A DNA stretch of 64,000 nucleotides from JAJDNH01 sp964552395. GTDB lineage: Bacteria; Acidobacteriota; Thermoanaerobaculia; Thermoanaerobaculales; Sulfomarinibacteraceae. This document shows, one piece after another, positions 53,066-61,288 of the stretch. The stretch spans positions 269,840 to 333,839 of the forward strand of contig CAZKGM010000001.1 of the NCBI GenBank assembly GCA_964552395.1. Direction: 5' to 3'. The translations under genes and the position numbers were made by a program. The notes under the pieces are model-generated. The model saw nothing but the letters and a program-made list of their open reading frames with translations, searched no databases and was not told the origin of the DNA. Numbering within the stretch: position 1 is the stretch's first letter; every line of letters starts with the position of its first letter.

Positions 53066-54709
53066 ATGCGAGGCTGTTCGAAGCTGATGGTGGTTGTGGC
53101 AGGTGTGGTCCTCGGGATGTGGAGCGCGCGGTGGGCTCCGGCGTGTACCAACATCCTGGTCTCGAAGGGAGCCTCGGCCGACGGCTCGGCGATGATCGCC
53201 TACGTTGCCGATTCGCATGATTTCTACGGCGAGCTGTCCTTCACGCCCGCCGCCGACCATCTGCCGGGCGAGATGCGGGACGTCATCGAGTGGGACACGG
53301 GATCACACCTGGGACAGATCCCGCAGGTGCCCCACACCTACCAGGTCGTGGGCAACATGAACGAGCACCAGGTTGCGGTCGGCGAGACCACGTTCGGCGG
53401 CCGGGAGGAGCTCGAGGGCCCGTCCGGCTTGATCGACTACGGCAGCCTGATGTTCCTCGCCCTGGAGCGGGCCAGAACCGCCCGCGAGGCAATCCTTGTC
53501 ATGACCGGCCTTGCCGAGGAGTACGGCTACTCCTCGGAGGGCGAGTCGTTCTCCGTCTCGGATCCGAACGAGGTGTGGATCCTGGAGATGGTCGGCAAGG
53601 GAAAGGGCGAGAAGGGCGCGCTCTGGGTCGCCCGCCGTATCCCGGACGGGTACATCTCGGCCCACGCCAACCAGGCGCGGATCCGGACGTTTCCGCAGCA
53701 CGATCCGGAGACCTGCCTCTACTCCAAGGACGTCATCACCTTCGCGCGCCGCAAGGGGTGGTACCAGGGGCCCGACGAGGCATTCTCGTTTGCGGACGTC
53801 TACGCCCCGCTGACGTTCGGCGCCGTGCGCTTCTGCGAGGCGAGGGTGTGGAGCGTGTTCCGCCGTGCCGCGCCGTCGCTCGGCCTCGGCGTCGAGTATG
53901 CCGACGGCTACCACCCGGACAAGCGCTTGCCCCTGTGGGTCAAGCCCGACAACAAGCTGACCGTCGCGGATGTGATGGCGCTGATGCGCGACCACTTTGA
54001 GGGCACCAAGCTCGACATGACAAAGGACGTCGGCGCCGGCCCGTTCGGCTGCCCCTACCGCTGGCGGCCGCTGACGTGGAAGGTGGACGGCGCCACCTAC
54101 GTCAACGAGCGAGCCATCTCCACGCAGCAGACGGGTTTCTCGTTTGTCGCCCAGTCGCGCTCCTCTCTGCCGGACCCGGTAGGAGGCATCCTCTGGTTCG
54201 GCGTCGACGACACCTACTCGACCGTCTACACGCCGATGTACTGCGGGATCGAGCGCGTCCCTCCCAGCTACGCGGAGGGTGTCGCGTCCCTGCATGACTT
54301 CTCGTGGGACTCCGCGTTCTGGGTCTTCAACTGGGTCGCCAACTTCGCGTACTCGCGCTACAGCGACATGATCGTGGACATCCAGAAGGTGCAGCGCGAG
54401 CTGGAGGGCGGCTTCTTCGCGCGTCAGCCTGATGTGGAGAAGGCGGCTCTGGCCCTCTACGGACAGGCGCCGCAGCTCGGCCGCGACTACTTGACTCGCT
54501 ACTCGGTAGAGCAGGGGGAGCGAGTTGTGGCGCGCTGGCGCCGGCTGGGCCAGCAGCTGCTGGTGAAGTACATGGACGGCAACGTCAAGGACGAGCACGG
54601 CAAGGTGACCCACCCACCGTATCCCGAGGGCTGGTACCGGCGTATCGCGGGCGAGCGGGGTCAGGATCTCCGTGTGGAGCCCTGGAAGACCCAGGAGCAA
54701 CCGGAGTAG
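53066..54709 (+). CDS. exported C69/U34-family dipeptidase (Ntn hydrolase)
   Basis: A 547-residue secreted dipeptidase. After the signal peptide (LMVVVAGVVLGMWSARWAPA) comes Cys27 in ACTNILVSKGASADGS, which becomes the N-terminal nucleophile on processing. VGNMNEHQVAVGETTFGGR, SVSDPNEVWILEMVG and YISAHANQARI follow the PepD/DipA pattern. It cleaves small peptides in the periplasm and could act with the S9 peptidase and peptide transporter. GAAGGAGG before ATG 53066 sets the start. Confidence 0.9.
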   Translation: MRGCSKLMVVVAGVVLGMWSARWAPACTNILVSKGASADGSAMIAYVADSHDFYGELSFTPAADHLPGEMRDVIEWDTGSHLGQIPQVPHTYQVVGNMNEHQVAVGETTFGGREELEGPSGLIDYGSLMFLALERARTAREAILVMTGLAEEYGYSSEGESFSVSDPNEVWILEMVGKGKGEKGALWVARRIPDGYISAHANQARIRTFPQHDPETCLYSKDVITFARRKGWYQGPDEAFSFADVYAPLTFGAVRFCEARVWSVFRRAAPSLGLGVEYADGYHPDKRLPLWVKPDNKLTVADVMALMRDHFEGTKLDMTKDVGAGPFGCPYRWRPLTWKVDGATYVNERAISTQQTGFSFVAQSRSSLPDPVGGILWFGVDDTYSTVYTPMYCGIERVPPSYAEGVASLHDFSWDSAFWVFNWVANFAYSRYSDMIVDIQKVQRELEGGFFARQPDVEKAALALYGQAPQLGRDYLTRYSVEQGERVVARWRRLGQQLLVKYMDGNVKDEHGKVTHPPYPEGWYRRIAGERGQDLRVEPWKTQEQPE

Positions 54710-54844
54710 GCGGACCGGCCCCATCCAGCGGTCGAGCGAGATCACGAACCCGTGGCCCGCGCCGGCAGGGCTTGCCGCACCGGGATCGACGGCGCATCTT
54801 GTTCATTGAGAAGGAACGCACAGCTCGAGATCTGGGGGTCGTCA

Positions 54845-55009
54845 ATGCCGCGATACGACTTCAAGTGCGCCAAGTGTGGCGCCGAGTTCGAGAAACAGAT
54901 GACCGTGGCCGAGCGGGAGAAGGTGCGGCTCACGTGCCCCACGTGCAAGAGCCGCAGTGTGCGGCCGGTATTCTCGGCCTTCTTCGCCAAGACCAGCCGC
55001 AAGAGCTGA
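54845..55009 (+). CDS. FmdB-family zinc-ribbon protein
   Basis: A 54-residue protein starting MPRYDFKCAKCGAEFEK, with a second pair CPTCKS, giving a CxxC-x(n)-CxxC zinc ribbon followed by a basic tail (KTSRKS). The family is found as small putative regulatory proteins. CTGGGGGTC precedes ATG 54845. It follows the dipeptidase gene on the same strand. Role unknown. Confidence 0.8.
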   Translation: MPRYDFKCAKCGAEFEKQMTVAEREKVRLTCPTCKSRSVRPVFSAFFAKTSRKS

Positions 55010-55028
55010 CCGCTCGCGGGCACGAAAA

Positions 55029-55051
55029 GGGCCCCGGCCGAGCCGGGGCCC
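55029..55051 (-). terminator. rho-independent terminator for the 55077-55925 gene
   Basis: A perfect 10-bp stem GGGCCCCGGC/GCCGGGGCCC with a 3-base loop. Read on the minus strand it is followed by TTTTCG. It lies 25 bases beyond the stop of the minus-strand gene and may also stop reads from the FmdB gene. Confidence 0.7.
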
Positions 55052-55076
55052 AGGATTCGATTGAGCGAGAGAGAAA

Positions 55077-55925
55077 CTAGCGACCGCCGCGGCGGCCGAA
55101 GCCACCCGCGAGCGGCATGCCGGTTGTCGAATCTCGCAGCTGAACGGACACACCGGTGGCGGAGTCGGTCACGGAGAGAGCCGCGAGGACCTCGCCATCC
55201 GTGCCTGCTACAGGGGCGTACGCGACCTTCAGCGCCCGTCCGTTGTCGAGTGACAGGTCCGCCGCTGCAAGGGTGCGGTAGGGGCTGACCATAAGGTCCA
55301 GGTCACCGTCCGCCGTGTGCAGGGTCAGCGTTGGGGTGCCCTGGCCGGGCCCTCCGCTGAACGCTGCCACTGTCCCCGACGCCGTGGCCACGGCGCTCAT
55401 GTCAAGGCCGTTTCCGCCGCAGGCACGTGCTCGGGTGCCGAGTCGTGCCACACCCGCCGAGCTCATTCCGGCCGGGCCGGTGCGGCCGTTGGCCCGACGA
55501 GCTGCTCCGCGGCCGCCGCCTTGGCCCATCCCACCGGCGTTCCACAACGGCATGCCATCCGCGCCGCGGAGGACCGCCGAGCTGCCGTTGCTCAGATTGT
55601 CAACGCGGGCGGCTACCCAGCCGCTCGTGCACAGAGGGCACGGGTAGAGGACGGCCTCGACCTGGTCACCGGCCGTGGCCGAGAACGACACGCTCTCGAG
55701 GTAACGGAAGGGGCCGAGGACGAAGCTGGTGCTCCCTCGCGAGGCGTCATTCACTGTCATGGCCGGGTGGCCGGTCCCGGCGACGGCGACGAAAGACAGC
55801 ACGGGCCCTGAAATGGTGATCGCTCCCGAGGGGTCCACGGCCGGCTGGCCGACTCCCTGAGCCGCGGCCGTGGCCACGGCCAGGGTGATCCCGACGAGAA
55901 CCTGAAGAACAACTCTCTGTTTCAT
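55077..55925 (-). CDS. secreted protein with a CxxC motif, sigma-54-controlled (positional analogue of zraP)
   Basis: A 282-residue exported protein with the signal peptide MKQRVVLQVLVGITLAVATAAAQG. It is Gly/Ala/Ser/Thr-rich and beta-predicted. A CPLCTSGW motif in the first half could bind metal or form a disulfide, and the central part carries a Gly/Arg-rich stretch (GGMGQGGGRGAARRANGRTG). No family was recognised and it does not resemble ZraP in sequence. GGAGGTTCATC precedes ATG 55925. A sigma-54-type promoter lies 58-72 bases upstream, and the gene is divergent from a sensor kinase/sigma-54 activator pair, so it is probably that system's target. Confidence 0.6.
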   Translation of the reverse strand: MKQRVVLQVLVGITLAVATAAAQGVGQPAVDPSGAITISGPVLSFVAVAGTGHPAMTVNDASRGSTSFVLGPFRYLESVSFSATAGDQVEAVLYPCPLCTSGWVAARVDNLSNGSSAVLRGADGMPLWNAGGMGQGGGRGAARRANGRTGPAGMSSAGVARLGTRARACGGNGLDMSAVATASGTVAAFSGGPGQGTPTLTLHTADGDLDLMVSPYRTLAAADLSLDNGRALKVAYAPVAGTDGEVLAALSVTDSATGVSVQLRDSTTGMPLAGGFGRRGGR

Positions 55926-55982
55926 GATGAACCTCCACTTTTCCGAAGCAACCCTTGAAGGGTCGATTCGACCTGTGCTAAC

Positions 55983-55997
55983 GCAGGGACCGTGCCA
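55983..55997 (-). promoter_or_regulatory. sigma-54 (RpoN) -24/-12 promoter
   Basis: TGGCAC-GGTCC-CTGC on the minus strand matches the consensus TGGCAC-N5-TTGC at 9 of 10 positions, with the obligatory GG-N10-GC spacing. It points toward the gene starting at 55925. Confidence 0.7.
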
Positions 55998-56101
55998 ACC
56001 GCCGTTGCCTGGACCCAGGTCCCATGCTGTCTTCAATTAGCTCTGGCAGCGGCGATCTCCGGGGGGGCCGGACTGCGGCCCGGTCTGCAAAGTCTGCAGG
56101 C

Positions 56102-56126
56102 CCGGCCTGAAACATGTGCAGGCCGG
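56102..56126. promoter_or_regulatory. inverted-repeat operator / candidate activator-binding site
   Basis: CCGGCCTG-AAACATGTG-CAGGCCGG is a perfect 8-bp inverted repeat, preceded by a direct repeat of TGCAGGCC. It lies just upstream of the kinase -10 box and about 105 bases upstream of the sigma-54 promoter, well placed as an upstream activator site for the encoded NtrC-type regulator. Confidence 0.5.
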
Positions 56127-56133
56127 TGTGGGA

Positions 56134-56139
56134 TACAGT
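56134..56139 (+). promoter_or_regulatory. -10-like box of the kinase-regulator operon
   Basis: TACAGT with 7 bases to ATG 56147, another leaderless arrangement. Confidence 0.4.
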
Positions 56140-56146
56140 TGGTCTC

Positions 56147-57358
56147 ATGAGACGCGCGGGAACGAGCCGCTGGGACGTGCTGCTGCCTGCTGGCGCCGCG
56201 GTCGTCGCCGCCATGATCGTGTGGCTGGGCGTGACCGCGGCCGCGAGCATGCGTGAGCGGGCTGTGATGGCGCTCGACGGTCGGGTTCTGCGCCTCTCTC
56301 ATGATGCCGAGAGGGAGATTCGAGACCGCGGTCTCGAAGCGGTCGAAGGGGTGCTGTCCGCGCTGTTGACGCGGGAGAGCGGTGTCGTACGCGGGTTGAC
56401 GTTGCAGCGTGCGGACGGCACGGCGGTTGCCACTGTCGGCGAGGCACGACCTCCGTTCCGTGAGGTACAGCTCTTTGTCGGTCCTACAGCATGGGGAGGA
56501 ACCCCGGGTGGCGGCGGCCGATCGGCATCGGCGCCCTCGCGCGGCCGGGGGCGCGGCCGCCTGCTTCTCTTCGTCGCGGTCGATGCCGACGTCGCACGCG
56601 CGCCACTGAGCTCCCGGCTGTTGGTGCCGGCAACGGTTGCGGTCGGTTGTCTCCTCATCGCTATTTCAGCGATCGGGGGCAAGCTGCTGGTCCGCGAGGA
56701 GTTGCGGGTTGTCGAGGAGGCGGAACAGCGGCGGCTCGTCAGCCTCGGACGCGCTGGAGCCGGCCTCGCGCATCAGCTGCGAACGCCGCTGGCGACCATC
56801 AAGGGAAGCTGTCAGCTGCTCGCCGAGGACGCCCCTGACTCTCACGCCGCGAAGCGCTTACAGACGGCGCTGGAGCAGTGCGAGCGCATGGAGCGGCTGT
56901 TGGGGCAGTTGCTCGACTACACGCGTCCGCCGCAGAGAGAACCGGAGGACGTGGCAGTACTGCGCCTCCTCGAAGAGGTCGCTGCGGGACGGCCGGGCGT
57001 GGTCGTGACCTCAGCCGAGGGTGCCGTTCGGGTGGACCCCGAGCACCTGCGGCAGGTCCTCGAGAACCTCGTCGACAATGCCGTAAAGGCGGGCGCCGGC
57101 GAGACCGTGGAGCTGTCTTCGTCGAGCTCGAAAGCCCATGTGCAGATCAGGGTCGCGGATCGGGGGCCCGGTCCCGGAGATGACCCGGAGAGCCTGTTCG
57201 AGCCGTACGTCACGACCCGCGCTGACGGCATTGGCCTGGGGTTGCCGATCGCCAGAGCCCTCGTGGAGGCCAACGGCGGCACGATCACGCTCGGTGAGAG
57301 ATCCGGAGGCGGGTGTGAGGCCTCACTGATCCTGCCTGCCGCGAGGGGAGCGGGATGA
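56147..57358 (+). CDS. sensor histidine kinase (ZraS/AtoS-like)
   Basis: A 403-residue inner-membrane kinase. TM1 (about 11-33) and TM2 (about 156-178) enclose a periplasmic sensor of some 120 residues ending in a Gly/Arg-rich loop. The HisKA domain has phospho-acceptor His209 in GAGLAHQLRTPLATIKG. The ATPase domain has the N box ENLVDNAVKA, G1 DRGPG and G2 GIGLGLPIAR. No PAS or HAMP was recognised. It overlaps the response regulator by 4 bases (ATGA). The signal is unknown. Confidence 0.9.
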   Translation: MRRAGTSRWDVLLPAGAAVVAAMIVWLGVTAAASMRERAVMALDGRVLRLSHDAEREIRDRGLEAVEGVLSALLTRESGVVRGLTLQRADGTAVATVGEARPPFREVQLFVGPTAWGGTPGGGGRSASAPSRGRGRGRLLLFVAVDADVARAPLSSRLLVPATVAVGCLLIAISAIGGKLLVREELRVVEEAEQRRLVSLGRAGAGLAHQLRTPLATIKGSCQLLAEDAPDSHAAKRLQTALEQCERMERLLGQLLDYTRPPQREPEDVAVLRLLEEVAAGRPGVVVTSAEGAVRVDPEHLRQVLENLVDNAVKAGAGETVELSSSSSKAHVQIRVADRGPGPGDDPESLFEPYVTTRADGIGLGLPIARALVEANGGTITLGERSGGGCEASLILPAARGAG

Positions 57359-58677
57359 CCGCCACCGTCCTCGTGGTCGATGACGACGCCGCCTTCCGCG
57401 AGCTGGTCGCCGATATCCTCCGGGGTGAGGGGTACCGGGTGTTGACGTCCGCCTCTGCCGAGGATGCTCTGACGCAGCTCGGTAGCGGCGGCGTGCAGCT
57501 CGTGGTCACCGACCAGCGCATGCCGGGAATGGACGGCATCGAGCTGACACGCCGAGCGCGGGCGGGGGCCGAGGCGCCCGCGGTCGTCGTCATGACCGCC
57601 TTCGGGACCATACCGCAGGCGGTGGAGGCGGTCCGCGTGGGCGCGGCCGACTATCTGACCAAGCCGTTGGAGAGCCCCGAGGCGTTGCGGCGGCTCGTGC
57701 GCCGCGTGCTTGGAGAGAGGGTCCCGGAGGAGGAGAGCGGCGGCGACTTCATCACCCGCGATCCCACGGCTCTCGAGGTGCTGACGTTGGCCGATCGGGC
57801 CGCTGCAACGGATGCGACGATCCTGATCAGTGGGGAGTCGGGAACCGGCAAGGAGCTGCTGGCCCGGCGCATCCACGAGCGGTCGTCCCGTCGGCGAGGG
57901 CCGTTCGTTGCCGTCAACTGCGCCGCCATTCCGGAGAGCCTGGCAGAGAGCGAGCTGTTCGGACACGAGAGGGGGGCTTTCACCGGCGCAGAGAGCCGGC
58001 GGACGGGCCGGTTCGAGCAGGCCAGTGGCGGCAGCCTGTTTCTCGACGAGGTGGGCGAGCTTCCGGAACCGGTACAGGGGAAGCTGCTACGCGTGCTCGA
58101 GGAGCGTGTGGTGGAGCGCGTCGGCGGCTCACGGCCGCTATCCGTCGACATCCGGCTGGTCGCCGCTACCAACCGCGACCTCGAGACCGAGATCGCGGCC
58201 GGCCGTTTCCGGGCCGATCTCTTTTACCGATTGAACGTGGTCGCGCTGGCACTGCCGCCGCTGCGTGAACGTGCAGGCGATATCGAGCTCTTGGCGCCGC
58301 GCCTGATCACGGGCATTGCTGCGCGGCTCGGGGTCGAGCCTCGGCCCCTCGATCCCGCGGCGATGAAGATCCTCCAGGGTTATGCCTGGCCGGGGAACGT
58401 GCGCGAGCTGAGAAACGTGCTCGAACGGGCCCTGATCGTCGCCGCCGGGGCGGCAGTCCGAGTCGATGATCTACCGGTGCTCCCGGCGTCGGCGGCGTCG
58501 CGGGTGGAGGAGGGGAGGGGACCCGGCGGCGGCATGGCCTCCCTGGAAGAAAGGGAGCGCCAGGCGATTCTCGAGGCACTCGAGCGCACCGGCGGTCACC
58601 GTGAGCGGGCTGCACGGCTGCTCGGAGTCTCGGTCCGAACGCTCTACAGCCGCCTCAACCGCTACGGGATCCGGTAG
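57355..58677 (+). CDS. sigma-54-dependent response regulator (NtrC/ZraR family)
   Basis: A 440-residue activator. Receiver (1 to about 120) with D9-D10-D11 and phospho-acceptor D53 (VVTDQRMPGMDG). AAA+ domain (about 140-370) with Walker A GESGTGKE, the sigma-54-contacting GAFTGA loop, Walker B GGSLFLDEVGEL and arginine-finger region FRADLFYRLNV. Fis-type HTH at the C-terminus (RAARLLGVSVRTLYSRLNRYGI). It activates RpoN promoters by ATP-driven remodelling. The sigma-54 promoter at 55983 is the obvious local target. Confidence 0.95.
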   Translation: MTATVLVVDDDAAFRELVADILRGEGYRVLTSASAEDALTQLGSGGVQLVVTDQRMPGMDGIELTRRARAGAEAPAVVVMTAFGTIPQAVEAVRVGAADYLTKPLESPEALRRLVRRVLGERVPEEESGGDFITRDPTALEVLTLADRAAATDATILISGESGTGKELLARRIHERSSRRRGPFVAVNCAAIPESLAESELFGHERGAFTGAESRRTGRFEQASGGSLFLDEVGELPEPVQGKLLRVLEERVVERVGGSRPLSVDIRLVAATNRDLETEIAAGRFRADLFYRLNVVALALPPLRERAGDIELLAPRLITGIAARLGVEPRPLDPAAMKILQGYAWPGNVRELRNVLERALIVAAGAAVRVDDLPVLPASAASRVEEGRGPGGGMASLEERERQAILEALERTGGHRERAARLLGVSVRTLYSRLNRYGIR

Positions 58678-58701
58678 ACACTCGACCAGAGTCCCCATTC
58701 G

Positions 58702-58835
58702 GCTGCGATCCGCGATACGGGGCCATCTGCGCGATTTTCGCTTGTCGCACGTCTCCGACGTACCTGCAGGTACGCCTGCGACGAGCTCCGACGCGAGAAA
58801 ACGCACATCTGACGCCCATCTCACGAATCTCGCTG
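58702..58835. repeat. long imperfect palindrome (~134 bp) centred on CGTACCTGCAGGTACG
   Basis: The core CGTACCTGCAGGTACG (58759-58774) is a perfect 16-base palindrome. Flanks continue imperfectly, with GTCGCA facing TGCGAC and outer arms GCTGCGA facing TCGCTGC. It sits in the 407-base gene-free gap 58678-59084, after the response regulator. It has the same architecture as the element at 52843. Confidence 0.5.
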
Positions 58836-59039
58836 CGAACGGGGTCTCCGGCCGGGCGTCTGAGAAAACGCGAGGCAGAGGTCTCCTCGTGTTTCCTGCT
58901 TGTGTCTTGGTGAGTTGTGCGTGGCACATCTCCTTGAAGAGGAACGGGTTGCCAGATAGGTGTTGATCTTGTGGAGCCTTGCCGGCTGCTGTTGCGAGAT
59001 CTGAGAGATTGAACAGAGTTAGAATGAGACACGTAATAC

Positions 59040-59069
59040 TTGACAATCTTGTGAAAATATCCACATACT
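59040..59069 (+). promoter_or_regulatory. sigma-70-type promoter of the multiheme cytochrome gene
   Basis: A consensus TTGACA (59040-59045), an 18-base spacer and CATACT (59064-59069). The segment is AT-rich relative to its surroundings. A GAGGGGGG ribosome-binding site follows before ATG 59088. Confidence 0.55.
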
Positions 59070-59087
59070 CTCTCGAGGGGGGTTGTG

Positions 59088-61070
59088 ATGCGGATCTCTG
59101 CCACATGGGTTGCCTCGCTGAGTCTGGCCGTGACGCTGGCCGCCGTGCTGCCGCTGGCGGCCGCCCCCACCGATCAGGAGTACGAGCCGATCACCAGCTC
59201 GGACTGCGCCACCTGCCACGAAGGTGCGGCCTCAGACGGTTTGCTTGCTTCCACTCTCCGCCATTCGGTCCACGAAGGCGTCGAATGCCTGGACTGCCAC
59301 AAGGACAAGGGGACAACGCCTCACCGCCCGACGGTAGGATTCAAGGCTGGTAGCGAAGGCTGTCGGTCGTGCCACGACGAGGAAGCGAGGCAGTATCAGG
59401 CACACGGGCGGGTCATCGTTGGGGGCAAGAACACCGATATCCCCGACTGCGCGGACTGCCACGGCAGCCACGGCATTCTGCCATCCACCGACAAGCGGTC
59501 GCCGGTCAACCCGACCCACCTTCCGCAGACCTGTGGCCACTGTCACGAGAACCTCAACATCACCAAGAAGTACGAGATCCTGATTGACCACCCGGTGAAA
59601 ATCTATGAGGCCAGCGTTCATGGGCAGGCGACGAAGGGGGGGGTCTACGTCGCCGCTACCTGCACCGACTGCCACTCCTTGGGCGGTACCGCCCACCGCA
59701 TCCTGGCGCCAAACTTCCCGAACTCGCCCATCAATCACTTCAACATTCCGAAGACCTGCGGCAAGTGCCACAAGGGGATCGAGCAGGACTACCTGGAGGG
59801 AATCCACGGCCAGATGGCCGCCAACGGCGAGACGGATGCACCGGTCTGCACGGACTGCCACGGCGAGCACGGCATCCTGCCGCCGACGGATCCGAGGTCT
59901 CCGGTGTCGCCGGCGCGCATCGCCGAGATGACCTGCGGTCGATGCCACGACTCGGAGGTTCTCAACGAGAAGTACGGTCTTCCCACCGACCGCCTGATCT
60001 CGTTCGTTGATTCCTACCACGGTCTCAAGAGCAAGGCCGGCGACACCCGGGTGGCGAACTGTGCCTCCTGCCACGGCGCCCACCGCATCCTGCCGAGCTC
60101 CGACCCGATGTCCACCGTCAACCCCAAGAACCTGCGCAAGACCTGCGGTGAGTGTCACCCTGGGATCAGCGAGGCGGTCGCCAGCACCCCGATCCACGGC
60201 GTCGGCGGCGGCGGCCTCCACACGCGGGCGTCGGAGATCGTGTCGCGCGTCTATCAGATTGCCATCATCGTGATCATCGGCCTGATGGTCATCCACTGGC
60301 TGATCGACCTCGGCCGCCACATCAAGAATGTTTTCGACAAGCGCCCACAGATCAGGCGCATGCGACCCGGCGAGGTCTGGCAGCACACGTTCCTCGCAGT
60401 GAGCTTCGTGGTCCTTGCCATCTCCGGCTTTGCACTCCGCTACGACCAGAGCTTCATTTCGAAGCTGTTCTTCGGCTGGCAGGGAGGCTTTGTCTTCCGC
60501 GGCTTGGTCCACCGAGTCGCAGCCGGGGTGTTCTCCGCGACCGTGATCTGGCACGTCGCCTACCTGCTGACCCAGCGCGGCCGCCAGTTCCTGAAGGACA
60601 TGCTGCCGAAGCGCCTGGACTTCGTTTTCTTCTGGCAGCAGATCCTCCACAACCTGGGCCGGGGAGAGCGGCCGATGTGCGCGCAGCGGTTCTCCTACGT
60701 CGAGAAGGCCGAGTACTGGGCCCTGGTGTGGGGCACGGTGGTCATGATCATTTCCGGCCTGATGCTGTGGTTCGACAACTGGCTGTCCGCCTTCCTGCCG
60801 AAGGGCATGCTCGACGTCGCGCTGACCATCCATTTCTGGGAAGCGTGGCTGGCAACGTTGGCGATCCTGGTCTGGCACCTGTACTCGGTGGTTTTCAGCC
60901 CGGAGGTTTACCCGATGAACCCGAGCTGGATCACCGGGACCATGCCCGAGGAGATGTACCGCGCCGAGCATCCGGGTCACCTTGAGGAGGCCAGGACGGA
61001 GAGCGAGGAGTACATCCGGCGGGAATCCGACCGCATCCACGGCGACGAGCCCAATACGGACGGTAACTGA
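59088..61070 (+). CDS. 11-heme c-type cytochrome fused to a cytochrome b561-like membrane domain
   Basis: A 660-residue exported protein. Signal peptide at the N-terminus (ATWVASLSLAVTLAAVLPLAAA), then eleven CxxCH motifs: CATCH, CLDCH, CRSCH, CADCH, CGHCH, CTDCH, CGKCH, CTDCH, CGRCH, CASCH and CGECH (residues about 40-365). The spacing and GxHGILP linkers suggest tandem repeats. The C-terminal part (about 390-620) has four or five TM helices with conserved His (FRGLVHRVAAGVF; VIWHVAYLL; TIHFWEAWLA; VWHLYSVVF) as in b-type quinol-reactive subunits. It would pass electrons between the quinone pool and periplasmic acceptors. ATG 59088 is preferred to GTG 59085. Terminal reductase unknown. Confidence 0.9.
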   Translation: MRISATWVASLSLAVTLAAVLPLAAAPTDQEYEPITSSDCATCHEGAASDGLLASTLRHSVHEGVECLDCHKDKGTTPHRPTVGFKAGSEGCRSCHDEEARQYQAHGRVIVGGKNTDIPDCADCHGSHGILPSTDKRSPVNPTHLPQTCGHCHENLNITKKYEILIDHPVKIYEASVHGQATKGGVYVAATCTDCHSLGGTAHRILAPNFPNSPINHFNIPKTCGKCHKGIEQDYLEGIHGQMAANGETDAPVCTDCHGEHGILPPTDPRSPVSPARIAEMTCGRCHDSEVLNEKYGLPTDRLISFVDSYHGLKSKAGDTRVANCASCHGAHRILPSSDPMSTVNPKNLRKTCGECHPGISEAVASTPIHGVGGGGLHTRASEIVSRVYQIAIIVIIGLMVIHWLIDLGRHIKNVFDKRPQIRRMRPGEVWQHTFLAVSFVVLAISGFALRYDQSFISKLFFGWQGGFVFRGLVHRVAAGVFSATVIWHVAYLLTQRGRQFLKDMLPKRLDFVFFWQQILHNLGRGERPMCAQRFSYVEKAEYWALVWGTVVMIISGLMLWFDNWLSAFLPKGMLDVALTIHFWEAWLATLAILVWHLYSVVFSPEVYPMNPSWITGTMPEEMYRAEHPGHLEEARTESEEYIRRESDRIHGDEPNTDGN

Positions 61071-61150
61071 GCGCGGGAGTCAAGGTGTGACAAGAGCGAG
61101 GACGGGGGAATGCCTCCCGTCGTGCACCTCCCGGTTAGGCGGGGGACCCT

Positions 61151-61275
61151 AGTCACTTAATCACTCAATCACTCAATCACCGGGTGGGTGGGCGGGACTT
61201 CCTCACCTTCTCACCTTCTCACCTCCCGGTTGGGTGGGCGGGACCTCCTCACTTCCCGGCTGGGTGGGTGGGGGG
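61151..61275. repeat. tandem TCACTYAA / CTCACCTT repeats with G-quadruplex-capable G tracts, upstream of guaA
   Basis: Three 8-base units TCACT(T/C)AA are followed by GGGTGGGTGGGCGGG (61182-61196), CTCACCTT units, then a second G-rich block ending GGGTGGGTGGGGGG (61262-61275). That block abuts the guaA -10 box. GGGTGGGTGGGCGGG has four G3 runs with one-base loops, the most stable parallel G-quadruplex type. Confidence 0.7.
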
Positions 61276-61276
61276 T

Positions 61277-61282
61277 TATCAT
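61277..61282 (+). promoter_or_regulatory. -10-like box for a leaderless transcript of guaA
   Basis: TATCAT exactly 6 bases before ATG 61289. The G tract immediately upstream replaces any -35 element. Confidence 0.45.
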
Positions 61283-61288
61283 TGCCCG

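Noticed and set aside
58678..59084. tRNA or small RNA gene in the 407-base gap
   Set aside because: No cloverleaf or T-loop GGTTCRA pattern; the structure is a single long palindrome.
59232..61040. 602-codon open frame antisense to the multiheme cytochrome
   Set aside because: The eleven CxxCH motifs on the opposite strand prove the coding strand.
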